NCBI RefSeq assembly: GCF_000019965.1
Contig: NC_010571.1
Location: forward strand, 2,365,001 to 2,429,000
Length of the DNA stretch: 64,000 bases
Source: Opitutus terrae PB90-1
Lineage (GTDB): Bacteria; Verrucomicrobiota; Verrucomicrobiia; Opitutales; Opitutaceae
Direction: 5' to 3'
Under the pieces are notes generated by a model, which saw only the letters and a list, made by a program, of their open reading frames with translations, did no database searches and had not been told where the DNA came from. This document shows, piece after piece, positions 16,302-24,137 of this stretch (position 1 is its first letter; each line of letters starts with the position of its first letter). Made by a program: the position numbers and the translations under genes.

Positions 16302-18728
16302 CTATTCGGCGCGAAGGGCCTCGAGCGGGTTCACACGGGTGGCGCGGCGCGCGGGGATCCAGCACGCGAACAAGGCGACGGCGAGCAGCAGGACGACGGT
16401 GCCGGCGAGCAGGAGATAGTCCTGGCCGGGCAGAGCCGGAATCACCGCGGCGAAGAGGCGCAGCAGGACGAAGCTGCCGAGCAGGCCGAGCGCGGTGCCG
16501 AGCGCGGCGAGCTGCGCGCCCTTGCCGAGAACGAGCCAGAGAACGTCGCGGGCCTGCGCGCCGAGCGCGATCCGAATGCCGAATTCCGGCGTGCGTTGCA
16601 CGACTAGGTTGGAGATCACGCCGTAGAGGCCGATCGCGGCGAGCAGCAGGCCGAGCAACGCGAAGCCCACCAGGAGTTGGTTCGCGAGCAGGATATTGCG
16701 GGCGATGCGCTCGATGGCCTGTTCGATGGTGCGGATGTTGTAGGCAGGCAAATCGGGATCAATCCCCGCGATGGCCTGGCGGAGACTGTTGGCCATCGCC
16801 GTGGAGGTGGCGGTGGCGGCGGCGCTGTCGGAGAATTTCAGCGCGATGGAGAGATAGTTCCACGGCTCCTGCACGAGCGGCACGTAGACCTGCAGCCGCG
16901 TGTCGGGCGCCGACAGGCTGCCGGCGAAACCGACGTCGCGTACGACGCCGATGACTTCCCACCACTCCTTGTTGTCGGGGTCGGAGCTGCCGATGCGTTT
17001 GCCGATCGGATTTTCGCCCGGCCAGAACTGGCGTGCGAGCGTCTCGTTGACGATGGCCACGCGTGGGTTGTCGGCGCGGACGTTGGTGGAGAAATCATGA
17101 CCCTGCACGAGCGGAACCTCGAGCACGCGGAAGAAATCCGCGGTGACGGCGACGTAGTAGGCCAGCGGAACCGCGCTGGGCGGTGGCAGCGGCCGGCCCT
17201 CGGGGACGACGTCGCGTGAGCTGTTGTAGCCCCAGATCGGCAGGGACGAGGACAGGGCGGCATGTTCGACGCCCGGCAAGGCGGCGAGCCGCTCGAGCGC
17301 CTGCGGGTAGAACGCGCGCTTCTGGTCATCCTTGCCGTAGTTCGAATCGGGCAGGTTGAGCGTGGCGGTGAGGACGCCGGCGCGGTTCCAGCCCATATCC
17401 AGTCCGCTGAAGCGCTGGACTCCGCGCACGAAGAAGCCGGCGGCGGCGAGCAGCGACAGCGCGAGCGCGACCTCGGCGACGATCAGGCCGTGGCGCAGCC
17501 GGTGTTGCGAGCGATCGCCGGTGGAGCCGCGACCTTGCTGCTTGAGCGTGGCGTTTACGTCGGCTCGCGAGGCGGTCCACGCGGGTAGCACGCCGAAGAG
17601 CAGGCCGGCCGCGAGAGAGACGAGCAAAGCGAACACGAAAACCGGCAGGTCGAGCGAGATGGCGAGCCCGAGTTCATCGCCGATCCGGATCTGACGGCCG
17701 AGGAAATCGTTGACCCATTGGGCGAGGACGAAACCGAGGGCGCCGCCGGCGAGCGAGAGCACGACGCTCTCGAGCAGCAATTCGCCGATCAGCCGCCGGC
17801 GCGAGGCGCCGAGCGCAGCGCGGATCGCATACTCGCGCGCGCGACTGGCCGTACGCGCGAGTTGGAGATTGGCCAGGTTGGCGCAGGCGATGAGCAGCAC
17901 GAACCCGGCGAGGCCCATCACCGTCAGCGACAGGCTGCGGCCGACTTGGTCCATCGTGGACTCGTGCAGCACCACCAGCCGCAGTCCCGCGCCGGAGCTG
18001 ACATCCGGGAAATCCTTCGCCCAACGTGCGGCGATCGTGTCGAACTCGGCCTGCGCCTGGCGGAGCGATGTGGTGGTCCGGAGACGGCCGAGCGCGTTGA
18101 GGTAATGATTGCCGCGGTTCTGGAGTTGCTCGGTCGTGAGCGCGAGCGGCCGCCACGCGTCGATGCGGCCCCAGAGCATCGGGTATTCGACGCCGGCGGG
18201 CATGACGCCGATGACCGTGACGTCCTGGCCGTCGATCCGAAGCGTGCGACCCACGATGGTGGGATCGCCGCCGAAGCGGCGCTGCCACAGACCATGGCTG
18301 AGCACGATGACCTGATCCTTGCCGGGCGTGAGTTCCTCGGCACTGAAACTGCGACCGAGCGCGGGCTGAACACCGAGGGTTTTGAAGAAGTCCGCCGCCA
18401 CGGCGAGCCCGGCGATGCGTTCCGCGGGCTGGCCGGGTTCGGCAAAACTGAACGTGTGCCAGCGGAAATACGTGAAGCGTTCGAGCGAGCCGGCCTGCGC
18501 GCGCAAATCGACGAGCTCGGCGGCGGAGTGCGGCCAGGTCTGCGATTGCGGCGAGGTGCGAAAGATGCGAACGAGACGTTCGGCGTCGGGGTAAGGCGCG
18601 GCCTTGAACAGAAGCGTGTTGACCAAGCCGAACATGGCGGTGTTCACGCCGATGCCCAGGGCGAGCGTGAGCAGCGCGATCGTCGTGAAGCCGGGGGACT
18701 TCAGGAGGGAGCGAAAGACGAATTTCAT
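16302..18728 (-). CDS. ADOP-type ABC transporter permease 7
   Basis: 808 residues. N-terminal MKFVFRSLLKSPGFTTIALL; helix motif LALGIGVNTAMFGLVNTLLF; membrane block GLAGFVLLIACANLANLQLA with EYAIRAALGASRRRL; C-terminal YGVISNLVVQRTPEFGIR and ending ARRATRVNPLEALRAE (N instead of D in the VDP motif). It has a short alanine/threonine-rich insertion near residue 640 (SAAATATSTAMANS), which DNA shows as a GCGGTGGCG-like low-complexity run at about 16800-16830. It is presumably co-transcribed from the adaptor/ATPase promoter, since no sigma-54 element was found in the 117-bp gap to permease 8. Confidence 0.9.
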   Translation of the reverse strand: MKFVFRSLLKSPGFTTIALLTLALGIGVNTAMFGLVNTLLFKAAPYPDAERLVRIFRTSPQSQTWPHSAAELVDLRAQAGSLERFTYFRWHTFSFAEPGQPAERIAGLAVAADFFKTLGVQPALGRSFSAEELTPGKDQVIVLSHGLWQRRFGGDPTIVGRTLRIDGQDVTVIGVMPAGVEYPMLWGRIDAWRPLALTTEQLQNRGNHYLNALGRLRTTTSLRQAQAEFDTIAARWAKDFPDVSSGAGLRLVVLHESTMDQVGRSLSLTVMGLAGFVLLIACANLANLQLARTASRAREYAIRAALGASRRRLIGELLLESVVLSLAGGALGFVLAQWVNDFLGRQIRIGDELGLAISLDLPVFVFALLVSLAAGLLFGVLPAWTASRADVNATLKQQGRGSTGDRSQHRLRHGLIVAEVALALSLLAAAGFFVRGVQRFSGLDMGWNRAGVLTATLNLPDSNYGKDDQKRAFYPQALERLAALPGVEHAALSSSLPIWGYNSSRDVVPEGRPLPPPSAVPLAYYVAVTADFFRVLEVPLVQGHDFSTNVRADNPRVAIVNETLARQFWPGENPIGKRIGSSDPDNKEWWEVIGVVRDVGFAGSLSAPDTRLQVYVPLVQEPWNYLSIALKFSDSAAATATSTAMANSLRQAIAGIDPDLPAYNIRTIEQAIERIARNILLANQLLVGFALLGLLLAAIGLYGVISNLVVQRTPEFGIRIALGAQARDVLWLVLGKGAQLAALGTALGLLGSFVLLRLFAAVIPALPGQDYLLLAGTVVLLLAVALFACWIPARRATRVNPLEALRAE

Positions 18729-18732
18729 TCGT

Positions 18733-18830
18733 GGTTTAAGTGGAAAGTTTAAGTTGAAAGGCGCCCGCGGGGGACCGAGTGCGGCGCAGAGCGGCGGAGG
18801 ACTTCGACTTCAACTTCTGGCTTCAACTGT
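18733..18830. repeat. F-type inverted repeat between permeases 7 and 8 (copy 4)
   Basis: Arms GTTTAAGTGGAAAGTTTAAG followed by TTGAAAG (about 18733-18759) and GACTTCGACTTCAACTTCTG followed by GCTTCAACTG (about 18800-18829). The right arm is almost identical to that of copies 1 and 2. Confidence 0.65.
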
Positions 18831-18845
18831 CCCGCGGCGGCGGGA

Positions 18846-21392
18846 CTACTCCGTCCGGAGCGCCTCGATCGGCTGGACCTTCGTCGCGCGGCGGGCGGGG
18901 ACGAAGCAGGCGAGCAGGGCGGAGACGGTGAGAAACGCGGCGGCGATGCCGAGCACGAGCGGATCGGAGGGGCTGACCTGATAGAGCAGCTGGCCGACGA
19001 GCCGGCCGGCGGCCAGCGCGAGCAGCAGGCCGATCGCGGCGGCGAACACCGTCTGGAGCACGGCCTGTCGCATGACCAACGCGAACACGTCGCCTGGCCG
19101 CGCGCCGATCGCGATGCGAATGCCGAATTCACGCGTGCGGCGGGCGACGGTGTAGGCCTTCACGCCATAGACGCCGATCGCGGCCAGGAGCAGCGCGATC
19201 GCGCCGAAGACGCCGAAGAGCACCGCGCCGAGCCGCACGATCCAGAGCTGGATGTTGCGATCGAGCAGGTCGCGCATCGGCGCCAGGAGGAGCAACGGCA
19301 GATCCGGGCTGGTGGACAGCAGCGCCCCGCGGACGGCGGTGAGTGCGGCAAGTTCGGCCGCGCGGTCCTGCGCAGCGATCCGCACGTGGATGAAGACGGA
19401 CGGCTGATAAGCGTGAGAGAAGGGAACGAACACACGTGGCCTATCGGTGCGCTGCAATGCATCGTGCCGGTGCGAACCGCACACGCCGACAATCTCCATC
19501 TCCGCGGGCGTACCGTCGGTGCGCGGCTGCAGATAGCGGATCCGGCGGCCGATCGGATCCTGATCGCCGAAAATCTTGCGCGCAAAAGCCTCGTCGATGA
19601 TGGCCACCCGCGGCGATTTGTCGTCCTGGGCTTCGTTGTCGCTGAACGTGCGGCCGCGGAGCACGGCGACGCCGAGCGCGGCAAAATATTGCGGCGTCAC
19701 GGCGCCGAGCAACGCATCGACGCCCGGCTCGGGCGAGTCGGGGTTCGTCTTCGCGGCGGGCGCGGCGGCGGCGTCGGCGAAACGCGGCATGTCGGTGACG
19801 TTGCCGTAGGGCAGCTGGGTGCCGATCGCGACCGCGGTGACGCCGGGCAGTTCGCGCACGCGCTGCAGCGCGCTAAACATCGTGGCGGCGGCCTGCTGTG
19901 GCGCGGAGTTGGAGAGCGAGAAATCGAGCTCGGCCACGAGCTGGCCGCGCGGTTCGAACCCGAGCTGAACGTCGCCGGCGGCGAGCGCCCCGCGGAAAAA
20001 CAATCCCGCAGTAAAGAGCAGCATCAGCGAAAGCGCGATCTGCGCCATGACGAGCAGGTGCCGCGGGGCGAAGAAGCGATTCAGCCGTCCGGTCGCGGCG
20101 CTCGCCGCGCCCTGCTGCTTCAGGTCGTTCACCAGATCGACGCGGGTGGCGCGCAGCGCGGGGCCGACGGAAAACAGCACGGTGGCGACCAGCGCGAGCA
20201 CGCACGTTGCCGTGAGCACGGCCGGGCTCGGCGTCGATTCGACGGCGAGCGAGAAATTCATCGTGCTGAAGAGCGTCTGGAGTGAATTCAACAGCAGGTC
20301 GTTGCTCCAGAGCGCGAGCAGCAGTCCGAGCGCGGCGCCGATGAGCGCGAGCACGAGGCCCTCGACGAACAGCTGGCGAACGATGCGCCCGCGCGTGGCG
20401 CCGAGCGCGAGCCGAACGGCGATTTCGCGGCGGCGGGCCGAGCCGCGCGCGAGAAGCATGTTCGCGAGATTGAGGCTGGCGATCAGCAGCACGCAGCCGG
20501 CCATGCCCGACATCGTGGCGGCGAGCATGAAACCGGAGCTGTCGCCGGACGGCGTGGTGCTGATGCTGAACCGCGACGGCGGTTCGAACTGCAGCTCGCG
20601 TGAGGTGGCGAGATCGGCCGGCTGCACGGCGTTGAGCCGCTGGGCCAGCGCAGGGAGTCGCGTGCCGAGATTCGCCAGCGTGACGCCGGGCGCGAGCCGC
20701 GCGGTGAGGTTGAGCGTGAAGGTGCGCGGATCGGCGAGGTCCTGCACGCCGGTCGCGCTGGCGAAAGGTTGCGAGAACTGCGCGAACTGGCCGAGCGGCA
20801 GCCAAACGTCGGGCGCGAGCAGGGCGTTGAGCCCGCTGAATCCGGGGCGCGTCACCCCGATCACCGTATAGGAGGCCCCGTTGAGGCGCAGCGTGCTGCC
20901 AACGAAGTCGGGCCGGCCGCCGAAGCGCTGCCACAGGTTGTAGCTCGCGATGAGGACGGGCACGCTGGCGTTCGGGCGCGATTCGTCGGCGGAGAAGAAC
21001 CGACCGACCGCGGGCGTCGTGCCGAGCATCGAGAAGAAGTTTTCCGAGGCGAAGAACGCAAAGCTGCGCCGGACGTTCTGGCCCTCGCCGATGCCGGTGA
21101 GCACGGCGTTGGTGGCGGCGACGTCGGCGAACGTGTCCTGCGCCTCGCGCAGCGCCAGGTATTCAGCGTGAGAGAACTGCCGGTAATCGCGGCTCGCGCC
21201 CTGGCGCGCGGTGAACAGGTTGACGACCTCGTCCGGCCGGACGGGCACGACCGGCCGCAGCACGACGCCGTGAATCAGCGCGAAGATGGCCGCGTTGGCG
21301 CCGATCCCCAGCGCGAGAGTGAGGATGGCCAGTGCGGTGAAGCCGGGGGTCTTGGCCAGCGTCCGCAGGGCGAAGCGAAGGTCGGACAACAT
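18846..21392 (-). CDS. ADOP-type ABC transporter permease 8 (divergent subtype, first in array)
   Basis: 848 residues, the longest permease. It begins MLSDLRFALRTLAKTPGFTA and has [20 protein letters not shown], the ANxAIF variant shared with permease 6. The membrane block is SGMAGCVLLIASLNLANMLL with ARGSARRREIAVRLALGATR, and the C-terminus has YGVKAYTVARRTREFGIRIA and ARRATKVQPIEALRTE (Q in place of D). It is the permease gene nearest the ATPase gene (109 bp), which in MacB/Lol systems is the usual place of the core permease. The gap holds a pyrimidine/purine inverted repeat rather than a promoter, so I infer a shared transcript with the ATPase. Confidence 0.9.
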   Translation of the reverse strand: MLSDLRFALRTLAKTPGFTALAILTLALGIGANAAIFALIHGVVLRPVVPVRPDEVVNLFTARQGASRDYRQFSHAEYLALREAQDTFADVAATNAVLTGIGEGQNVRRSFAFFASENFFSMLGTTPAVGRFFSADESRPNASVPVLIASYNLWQRFGGRPDFVGSTLRLNGASYTVIGVTRPGFSGLNALLAPDVWLPLGQFAQFSQPFASATGVQDLADPRTFTLNLTARLAPGVTLANLGTRLPALAQRLNAVQPADLATSRELQFEPPSRFSISTTPSGDSSGFMLAATMSGMAGCVLLIASLNLANMLLARGSARRREIAVRLALGATRGRIVRQLFVEGLVLALIGAALGLLLALWSNDLLLNSLQTLFSTMNFSLAVESTPSPAVLTATCVLALVATVLFSVGPALRATRVDLVNDLKQQGAASAATGRLNRFFAPRHLLVMAQIALSLMLLFTAGLFFRGALAAGDVQLGFEPRGQLVAELDFSLSNSAPQQAAATMFSALQRVRELPGVTAVAIGTQLPYGNVTDMPRFADAAAAPAAKTNPDSPEPGVDALLGAVTPQYFAALGVAVLRGRTFSDNEAQDDKSPRVAIIDEAFARKIFGDQDPIGRRIRYLQPRTDGTPAEMEIVGVCGSHRHDALQRTDRPRVFVPFSHAYQPSVFIHVRIAAQDRAAELAALTAVRGALLSTSPDLPLLLLAPMRDLLDRNIQLWIVRLGAVLFGVFGAIALLLAAIGVYGVKAYTVARRTREFGIRIAIGARPGDVFALVMRQAVLQTVFAAAIGLLLALAAGRLVGQLLYQVSPSDPLVLGIAAAFLTVSALLACFVPARRATKVQPIEALRTE

Positions 21393-21401
21393 AAAAAAAC
21401 T

Positions 21402-21476
21402 TACTCTTCACCTTTCCTTCTGCTGCCACCGACCTAGGAGCGGCGACCCTCAGCGAAGGAAAAGGTGAAGAGGCGA
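21402..21476. repeat. Inverted repeat between ATPase gene and permease 8
   Basis: The left arm reads CTCTTCACCTTTCCTTCTGC and the right arm reads AGCGAAGGAAAAGGTGAAGAG with a few mismatches. It would form a strong stem of about 20 bp in RNA, between the stop of the ATPase gene (21502) and the start of permease 8 (21392). Together with the other intergenic hairpins it could tune the relative amounts of ATPase and permeases. Confidence 0.65.
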
Positions 21477-21501
21477 AGAGGTGGCGGAGAAACGGACGCG
21501 C

Positions 21502-22206
21502 TCAGGCGCGCGTCGGATCGGACTCCATCTGCTCCTGCACGACGCGGCCGTCGAAGATATGGACGGTGCGGTCGGCGTGGCGGGCGAAGCGGACGTCGTG
21601 CGTGACCATGACGATGGTCGCGCCGGCCTTGTGGAGCTCGGCGAGGAGCTGCATGACCGAGTCGCCGTTTTTCGAATCAAGGTTACCGGTCGGTTCGTCG
21701 GCGAGGAGGACGGCGGGTTTGCCGGCGAGCGCGCGGGCGACGGCGACACGCTGCTGTTGACCGCCGGAGAGCTGGGACGGGAGGTGCTTGGCGCGGTGGC
21801 CCATGCCCACCTTCTCGAGCGCTTCCATCGCGGCGGTCTTGCGCTCCGCGGCGGGCATGCCGCGATAGGTGAGCGGCAGTTCGACGTTCTCGTAGACGGT
21901 CAGGTCGCCAATGAGGTTGAACGACTGGAAAATGAATCCGATCTCGCGGTTGCGGATGCGCGCGCGCTCCGGAAGCGAGAGGCCCTGCACGGGGCGGCCG
22001 TTGAGAATGTAGGAACCCTCCGTGGGCGAATCGAGCAGACCCAGGATCGAGAGCAGCGTGGACTTGCCGCAGCCCGAGGGGCCGGCGATCGAAACGTATT
22101 CGCCCTTGACGATGTCCATGTGAATGCCGGACAGCGCGTGCGTTTCGACCTCATCGGTGAGGAAGACTTTGGTGACACCTTCGAGGTGGATGAGAGACTC
22201 GGGCAT
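21502..22206 (-). CDS. LolD/MacB-type ABC transporter ATP-binding protein
   Basis: 234-residue cytoplasmic ATPase. Walker A GPSGCGKST at about 42-50, Q-loop region near 90 (FIFQSFNLIGDLTVYENVEL), ABC signature LSGGQQQRVAVARAL near 141, Walker B with AVLLADEPTGNLD, and the H-loop MVTHD near 200. The length and the DEPTGNLDSKNGDSVM segment are typical of the LolD/MacB/FtsE (MJ0796) group, which energises FtsX-like permeases. It is the only ATPase gene near nine permease genes, so it is the likely shared motor for several or all of them; this sharing is inferred. It lies between the adaptor gene and permease 8. The start ATG at 22206 fits the family (PESLIHLEGVTKVF) and no in-frame alternative is better. 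Confidence 0.93.
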   Translation of the reverse strand: MPESLIHLEGVTKVFLTDEVETHALSGIHMDIVKGEYVSIAGPSGCGKSTLLSILGLLDSPTEGSYILNGRPVQGLSLPERARIRNREIGFIFQSFNLIGDLTVYENVELPLTYRGMPAAERKTAAMEALEKVGMGHRAKHLPSQLSGGQQQRVAVARALAGKPAVLLADEPTGNLDSKNGDSVMQLLAELHKAGATIVMVTHDVRFARHADRTVHIFDGRVVQEQMESDPTRA

Positions 22207-22292
22207 GGAGGGGGCCGGTTGGAGTTCCGGATTTTGAGTTTAGGGTTGGAGTTTGGGAATCGAAGATCGGAGATCGGGAAAGGGCGCGCGGC

Positions 22293-22385
22293 TTAGGTGT
22301 GCGACGAACTCGAGTCGGTCGCGACGAGCGCGATGATCAGGGCGAGGATGAGAACAGCGGGAATCACGGGCGGAAGAGGTTTCAC
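22293..22385 (-). CDS. Possible 30-residue single-pass membrane protein
   Basis: Between the adaptor and ATPase genes the minus strand encodes, from a GTG at 22385 to TAA at 22293, MKPLPPVIPAVLILALIIAL followed by VATDSSSSHT. It has a proline-rich start, one strongly hydrophobic stretch of about 15 residues and a polar serine-rich tail. That composition is what a small membrane peptide looks like and is unusual for chance translation of GC-rich spacer. Against it: the start is GTG, there is no clear Shine-Dalgarno, and the gene is very short. If real, it may be an accessory subunit of the transporter, as small peptides are for some other ABC and efflux systems. Confidence 0.35.
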   Translation of the reverse strand: MKPLPPVIPAVLILALIIALVATDSSSSHT

Positions 22386-22428
22386 TCGAAACACGGCAGC
22401 GGGCGAAAGGTTACAGGGATCTCTTTAG

Positions 22429-22530
22429 TCTAGAGCTGAGAGCTGAGTGTTGAGGGTTGAGAGCCGGAGACGGTGATCGCCGAAGGCCGGTGCTTCCGGC
22501 TCTAGACACTAGGCTCTGGGCTCTCGGCTG
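22429..22530. repeat. Imperfect inverted repeat after the adaptor gene
   Basis: Left arm about 22429-22470 (CTAGAGCTGAGAGCTGAGTG, TTGAGGGTTGAGAGCCGGAG); right arm about 22493-22530 (CTTCCGGCTCTAGACACTAG, GCTCTGGGCTCTCGGCT). The arms consist of repeats of GAGAGCTGAG / GGCTCTGGGC. It follows the adaptor stop codon by 12 nt on the minus strand. Confidence 0.55.
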
Positions 22531-22541
22531 CTTCATGGCGT

Positions 22542-23795
22542 TCAGTTCAACTTCACGCGGTCGTTGGAATCCCACTGCGACATGTCGGAGAGGATGACGC
22601 GGTCGCCGGGCTCGAGGCCGGCGAGCACCTCGATCGTGTTGACCGAGCTGCGGCCGAGCTTCACCTGCGTGCGTGTCGCGTAGGAGCTGTTCTCGTCGAG
22701 CTTGAAGATGCCGACGGTGGTCTGTTCCTGGCCGAAGGCCGGCCGACCGACGTAGACGACGTTCTCCAAGCGCTCGAGTTCGATGGTGCCGTCGACCGAG
22801 AGATCGGGGCGGGCGCCGCGCGGCAGTTCGTCGGTGATGAAAACGTCGACGGTGACGGTGCCGTTCTGAACGGAAGGATCGATGCGGCCGACCTTGCCGG
22901 CGACGACGCCGTTGCGCGTGTCGATCTGCGCGACCTGGCCGATCTCGATGTCGCGAGCCTGCGTTTCGGCGATCCGGATCTCAGCCTTGAGCCGGCGTGG
23001 ATCCGCCACGCGGGCGAGGTTGGAGCCGGGCTGCACCTGCGCGCCCACATCTACGGGCAGAATCTGGAGGACGCCATTCATGCCGGCGCGCACGGTGAGG
23101 GCTTCGAGTTCTTCGCGGCGGAGCTTGGCCATGCTGCGGAGGCGTTCGACCTCGGCTTCCTGCACCGCGAGCTGCGGAGCGACGGAGTCTTTCGTGAAGG
23201 CATAGCGCTTTTGTTCGATCGTGTAGCGCGTGGCGGCTTGCTCGGCGGTGACCTTGGAAACGCGGACGTCGAGGGGCGACACCAAGCCGTCTTTGAAGAG
23301 TTCGTCGTTCACTTCGGCTTGCAGCCGGTAGCGCTCGAAGTCGGCCTTGGCGCTGGCGGCGGCGGCTTCGGCCGCGAGCACGCTGCTCTCGATCTGGACC
23401 TTCAGATTCGTCAGCTGGGCTTCAGCGGCGCGGAGCTGCGAGTCGGCGTCGGCCGAGGCGCGCACGACATCGGGATTCGTGAGCACGAGAATGACGCTAT
23501 CGGGTGTGACCGTGGCGCCGGGACGAAGAACAATCTTGTCGACGCGGCCTTGGGTGCGGGCGGCGATCCAAGTGATCTCTTCGGGGACCAGCGTGCCGAG
23601 CCCGCGGACCTGGCGGAGCATCTGCCCGCGTTTCACGTCGGCGATCCACACGAGATTGCGCTCGACGGTGGGCGCCGCGGGTTTTAGCCGGGCGAGAAGC
23701 ACCGTGATGCCGATGAGCGCCAAAGCGACCACGGAGCCGAGGATGATGCGTTTCTTCAGCTTGGCTTTGGCTTGAGAGGGGCGCGGAATGTCCAT
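22542..23795 (-). CDS. MacA/HlyD-like periplasmic adaptor (membrane fusion protein)
   Basis: 417 residues. A cytoplasmic basic start (KAKLKKR) is followed by one membrane helix at about 17-35 and a periplasmic body. The body shows a barrel-sandwich half motif near 80 (AARTQGRVDKIVLRPGATVT), a long coiled hairpin at about 115-230 rich in Ala, Glu and Arg, a second half motif near 250 (AGMNGVLQILPVDVGAQVQP), then a beta-barrel domain and a C-terminal membrane-proximal domain ending LEPGDRVILSDMSQWDSNDR. This is the order seen in MacA/HlyD proteins, which link an inner-membrane transporter to an outer-membrane channel. It is the first gene of the transport operon, with a sigma-54-like promoter at 23810-23826. 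A Shine-Dalgarno-like GAGGAG lies 7 nt before the ATG, but the predicted transcription start (about 23800) would exclude it. No outer-membrane TolC-like gene is in the window. Confidence 0.9.
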   Translation of the reverse strand: MDIPRPSQAKAKLKKRIILGSVVALALIGITVLLARLKPAAPTVERNLVWIADVKRGQMLRQVRGLGTLVPEEITWIAARTQGRVDKIVLRPGATVTPDSVILVLTNPDVVRASADADSQLRAAEAQLTNLKVQIESSVLAAEAAAASAKADFERYRLQAEVNDELFKDGLVSPLDVRVSKVTAEQAATRYTIEQKRYAFTKDSVAPQLAVQEAEVERLRSMAKLRREELEALTVRAGMNGVLQILPVDVGAQVQPGSNLARVADPRRLKAEIRIAETQARDIEIGQVAQIDTRNGVVAGKVGRIDPSVQNGTVTVDVFITDELPRGARPDLSVDGTIELERLENVVYVGRPAFGQEQTTVGIFKLDENSSYATRTQVKLGRSSVNTIEVLAGLEPGDRVILSDMSQWDSNDRVKLN

Positions 23796-23809
23796 GCGTG
23801 CTCTCCTCT

Positions 23810-23826
23810 TTGCAGGCGCTGTGCCA
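23810..23826 (-). promoter_or_regulatory. Sigma-54 (-24/-12) promoter for the adaptor/ATPase/permease operon
   Basis: Minus strand reads TGGCAC-AGCGC-CTGCAA, with GG and GC separated by exactly 10 nt and a perfect TGGCAC. The predicted start lies about 5 nt before the annotated ATG, so the message would be almost leaderless. A TCCC-N6-GGGA palindrome starts 99 bp upstream. Confidence 0.75.
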
Positions 23827-23902
23827 GCGCGTCGATTACCAGCTAAGCCGCTGGAGGTGAGAGGCTAAAAAATCACGTCCCGCGTTGCGGGGGCGGTCTT
23901 CG

Positions 23903-23916
23903 CATCGAACGCGGGA
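23903..23916. promoter_or_regulatory. Degenerate activator half-site, CATC-GAACGC-GGGA
   Basis: Only the GGGA half matches the palindrome. It is 22 bp (two helical turns) from the full site at 23925, the same 22-bp offset as the two sites at 27738 and 27760. Listed because the spacing repeats; on sequence alone it is weak. Confidence 0.3.
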
Positions 23917-23924
23917 CGGTTCCG

Positions 23925-23938
23925 TCCCGAAAGTGGGA
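23925..23938. promoter_or_regulatory. Putative activator site (UAS), TCCC-GAAAGT-GGGA
   Basis: Inverted repeat 99 bp upstream of the -24 element at 23826. It is the only full copy in the 342-bp non-coding stretch between the kinase gene and the adaptor gene. Confidence 0.6.
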
Positions 23939-23997
23939 TGGGTGAAGGTGACCCCGACAGCCGAACGCGTCAGGTTTTCGGCCGCAAGCCGGAGCCC

Positions 23998-24023
23998 ATT
24001 GATGTTCCGATCGGAACATCAAT
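23998..24023. promoter_or_regulatory. Perfect 26-bp palindrome
   Basis: ATTGATGTTCCGA is followed directly by its exact reverse complement TCGGAACATCAAT with no central gap. Its sequence differs from the TCCC-N6-GGGA sites. It lies about 200 bp upstream of the adaptor start and about 115 bp beyond the stop of the kinase gene. It may be an operator for a dimeric regulator, or the stem of a bidirectional terminator without a U tract. Confidence 0.5.
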
Positions 24024-24137
24024 CGGGCTCGACCGCGAGGAGTGTTGACTCCGTCCGTGTCTCACGGTGCGGGCGACTTCTCTCGCGTGGCTCTGCGAGC
24101 CAACACAACGGCCGCGAAATGGAAGCGGGGCAACGCG

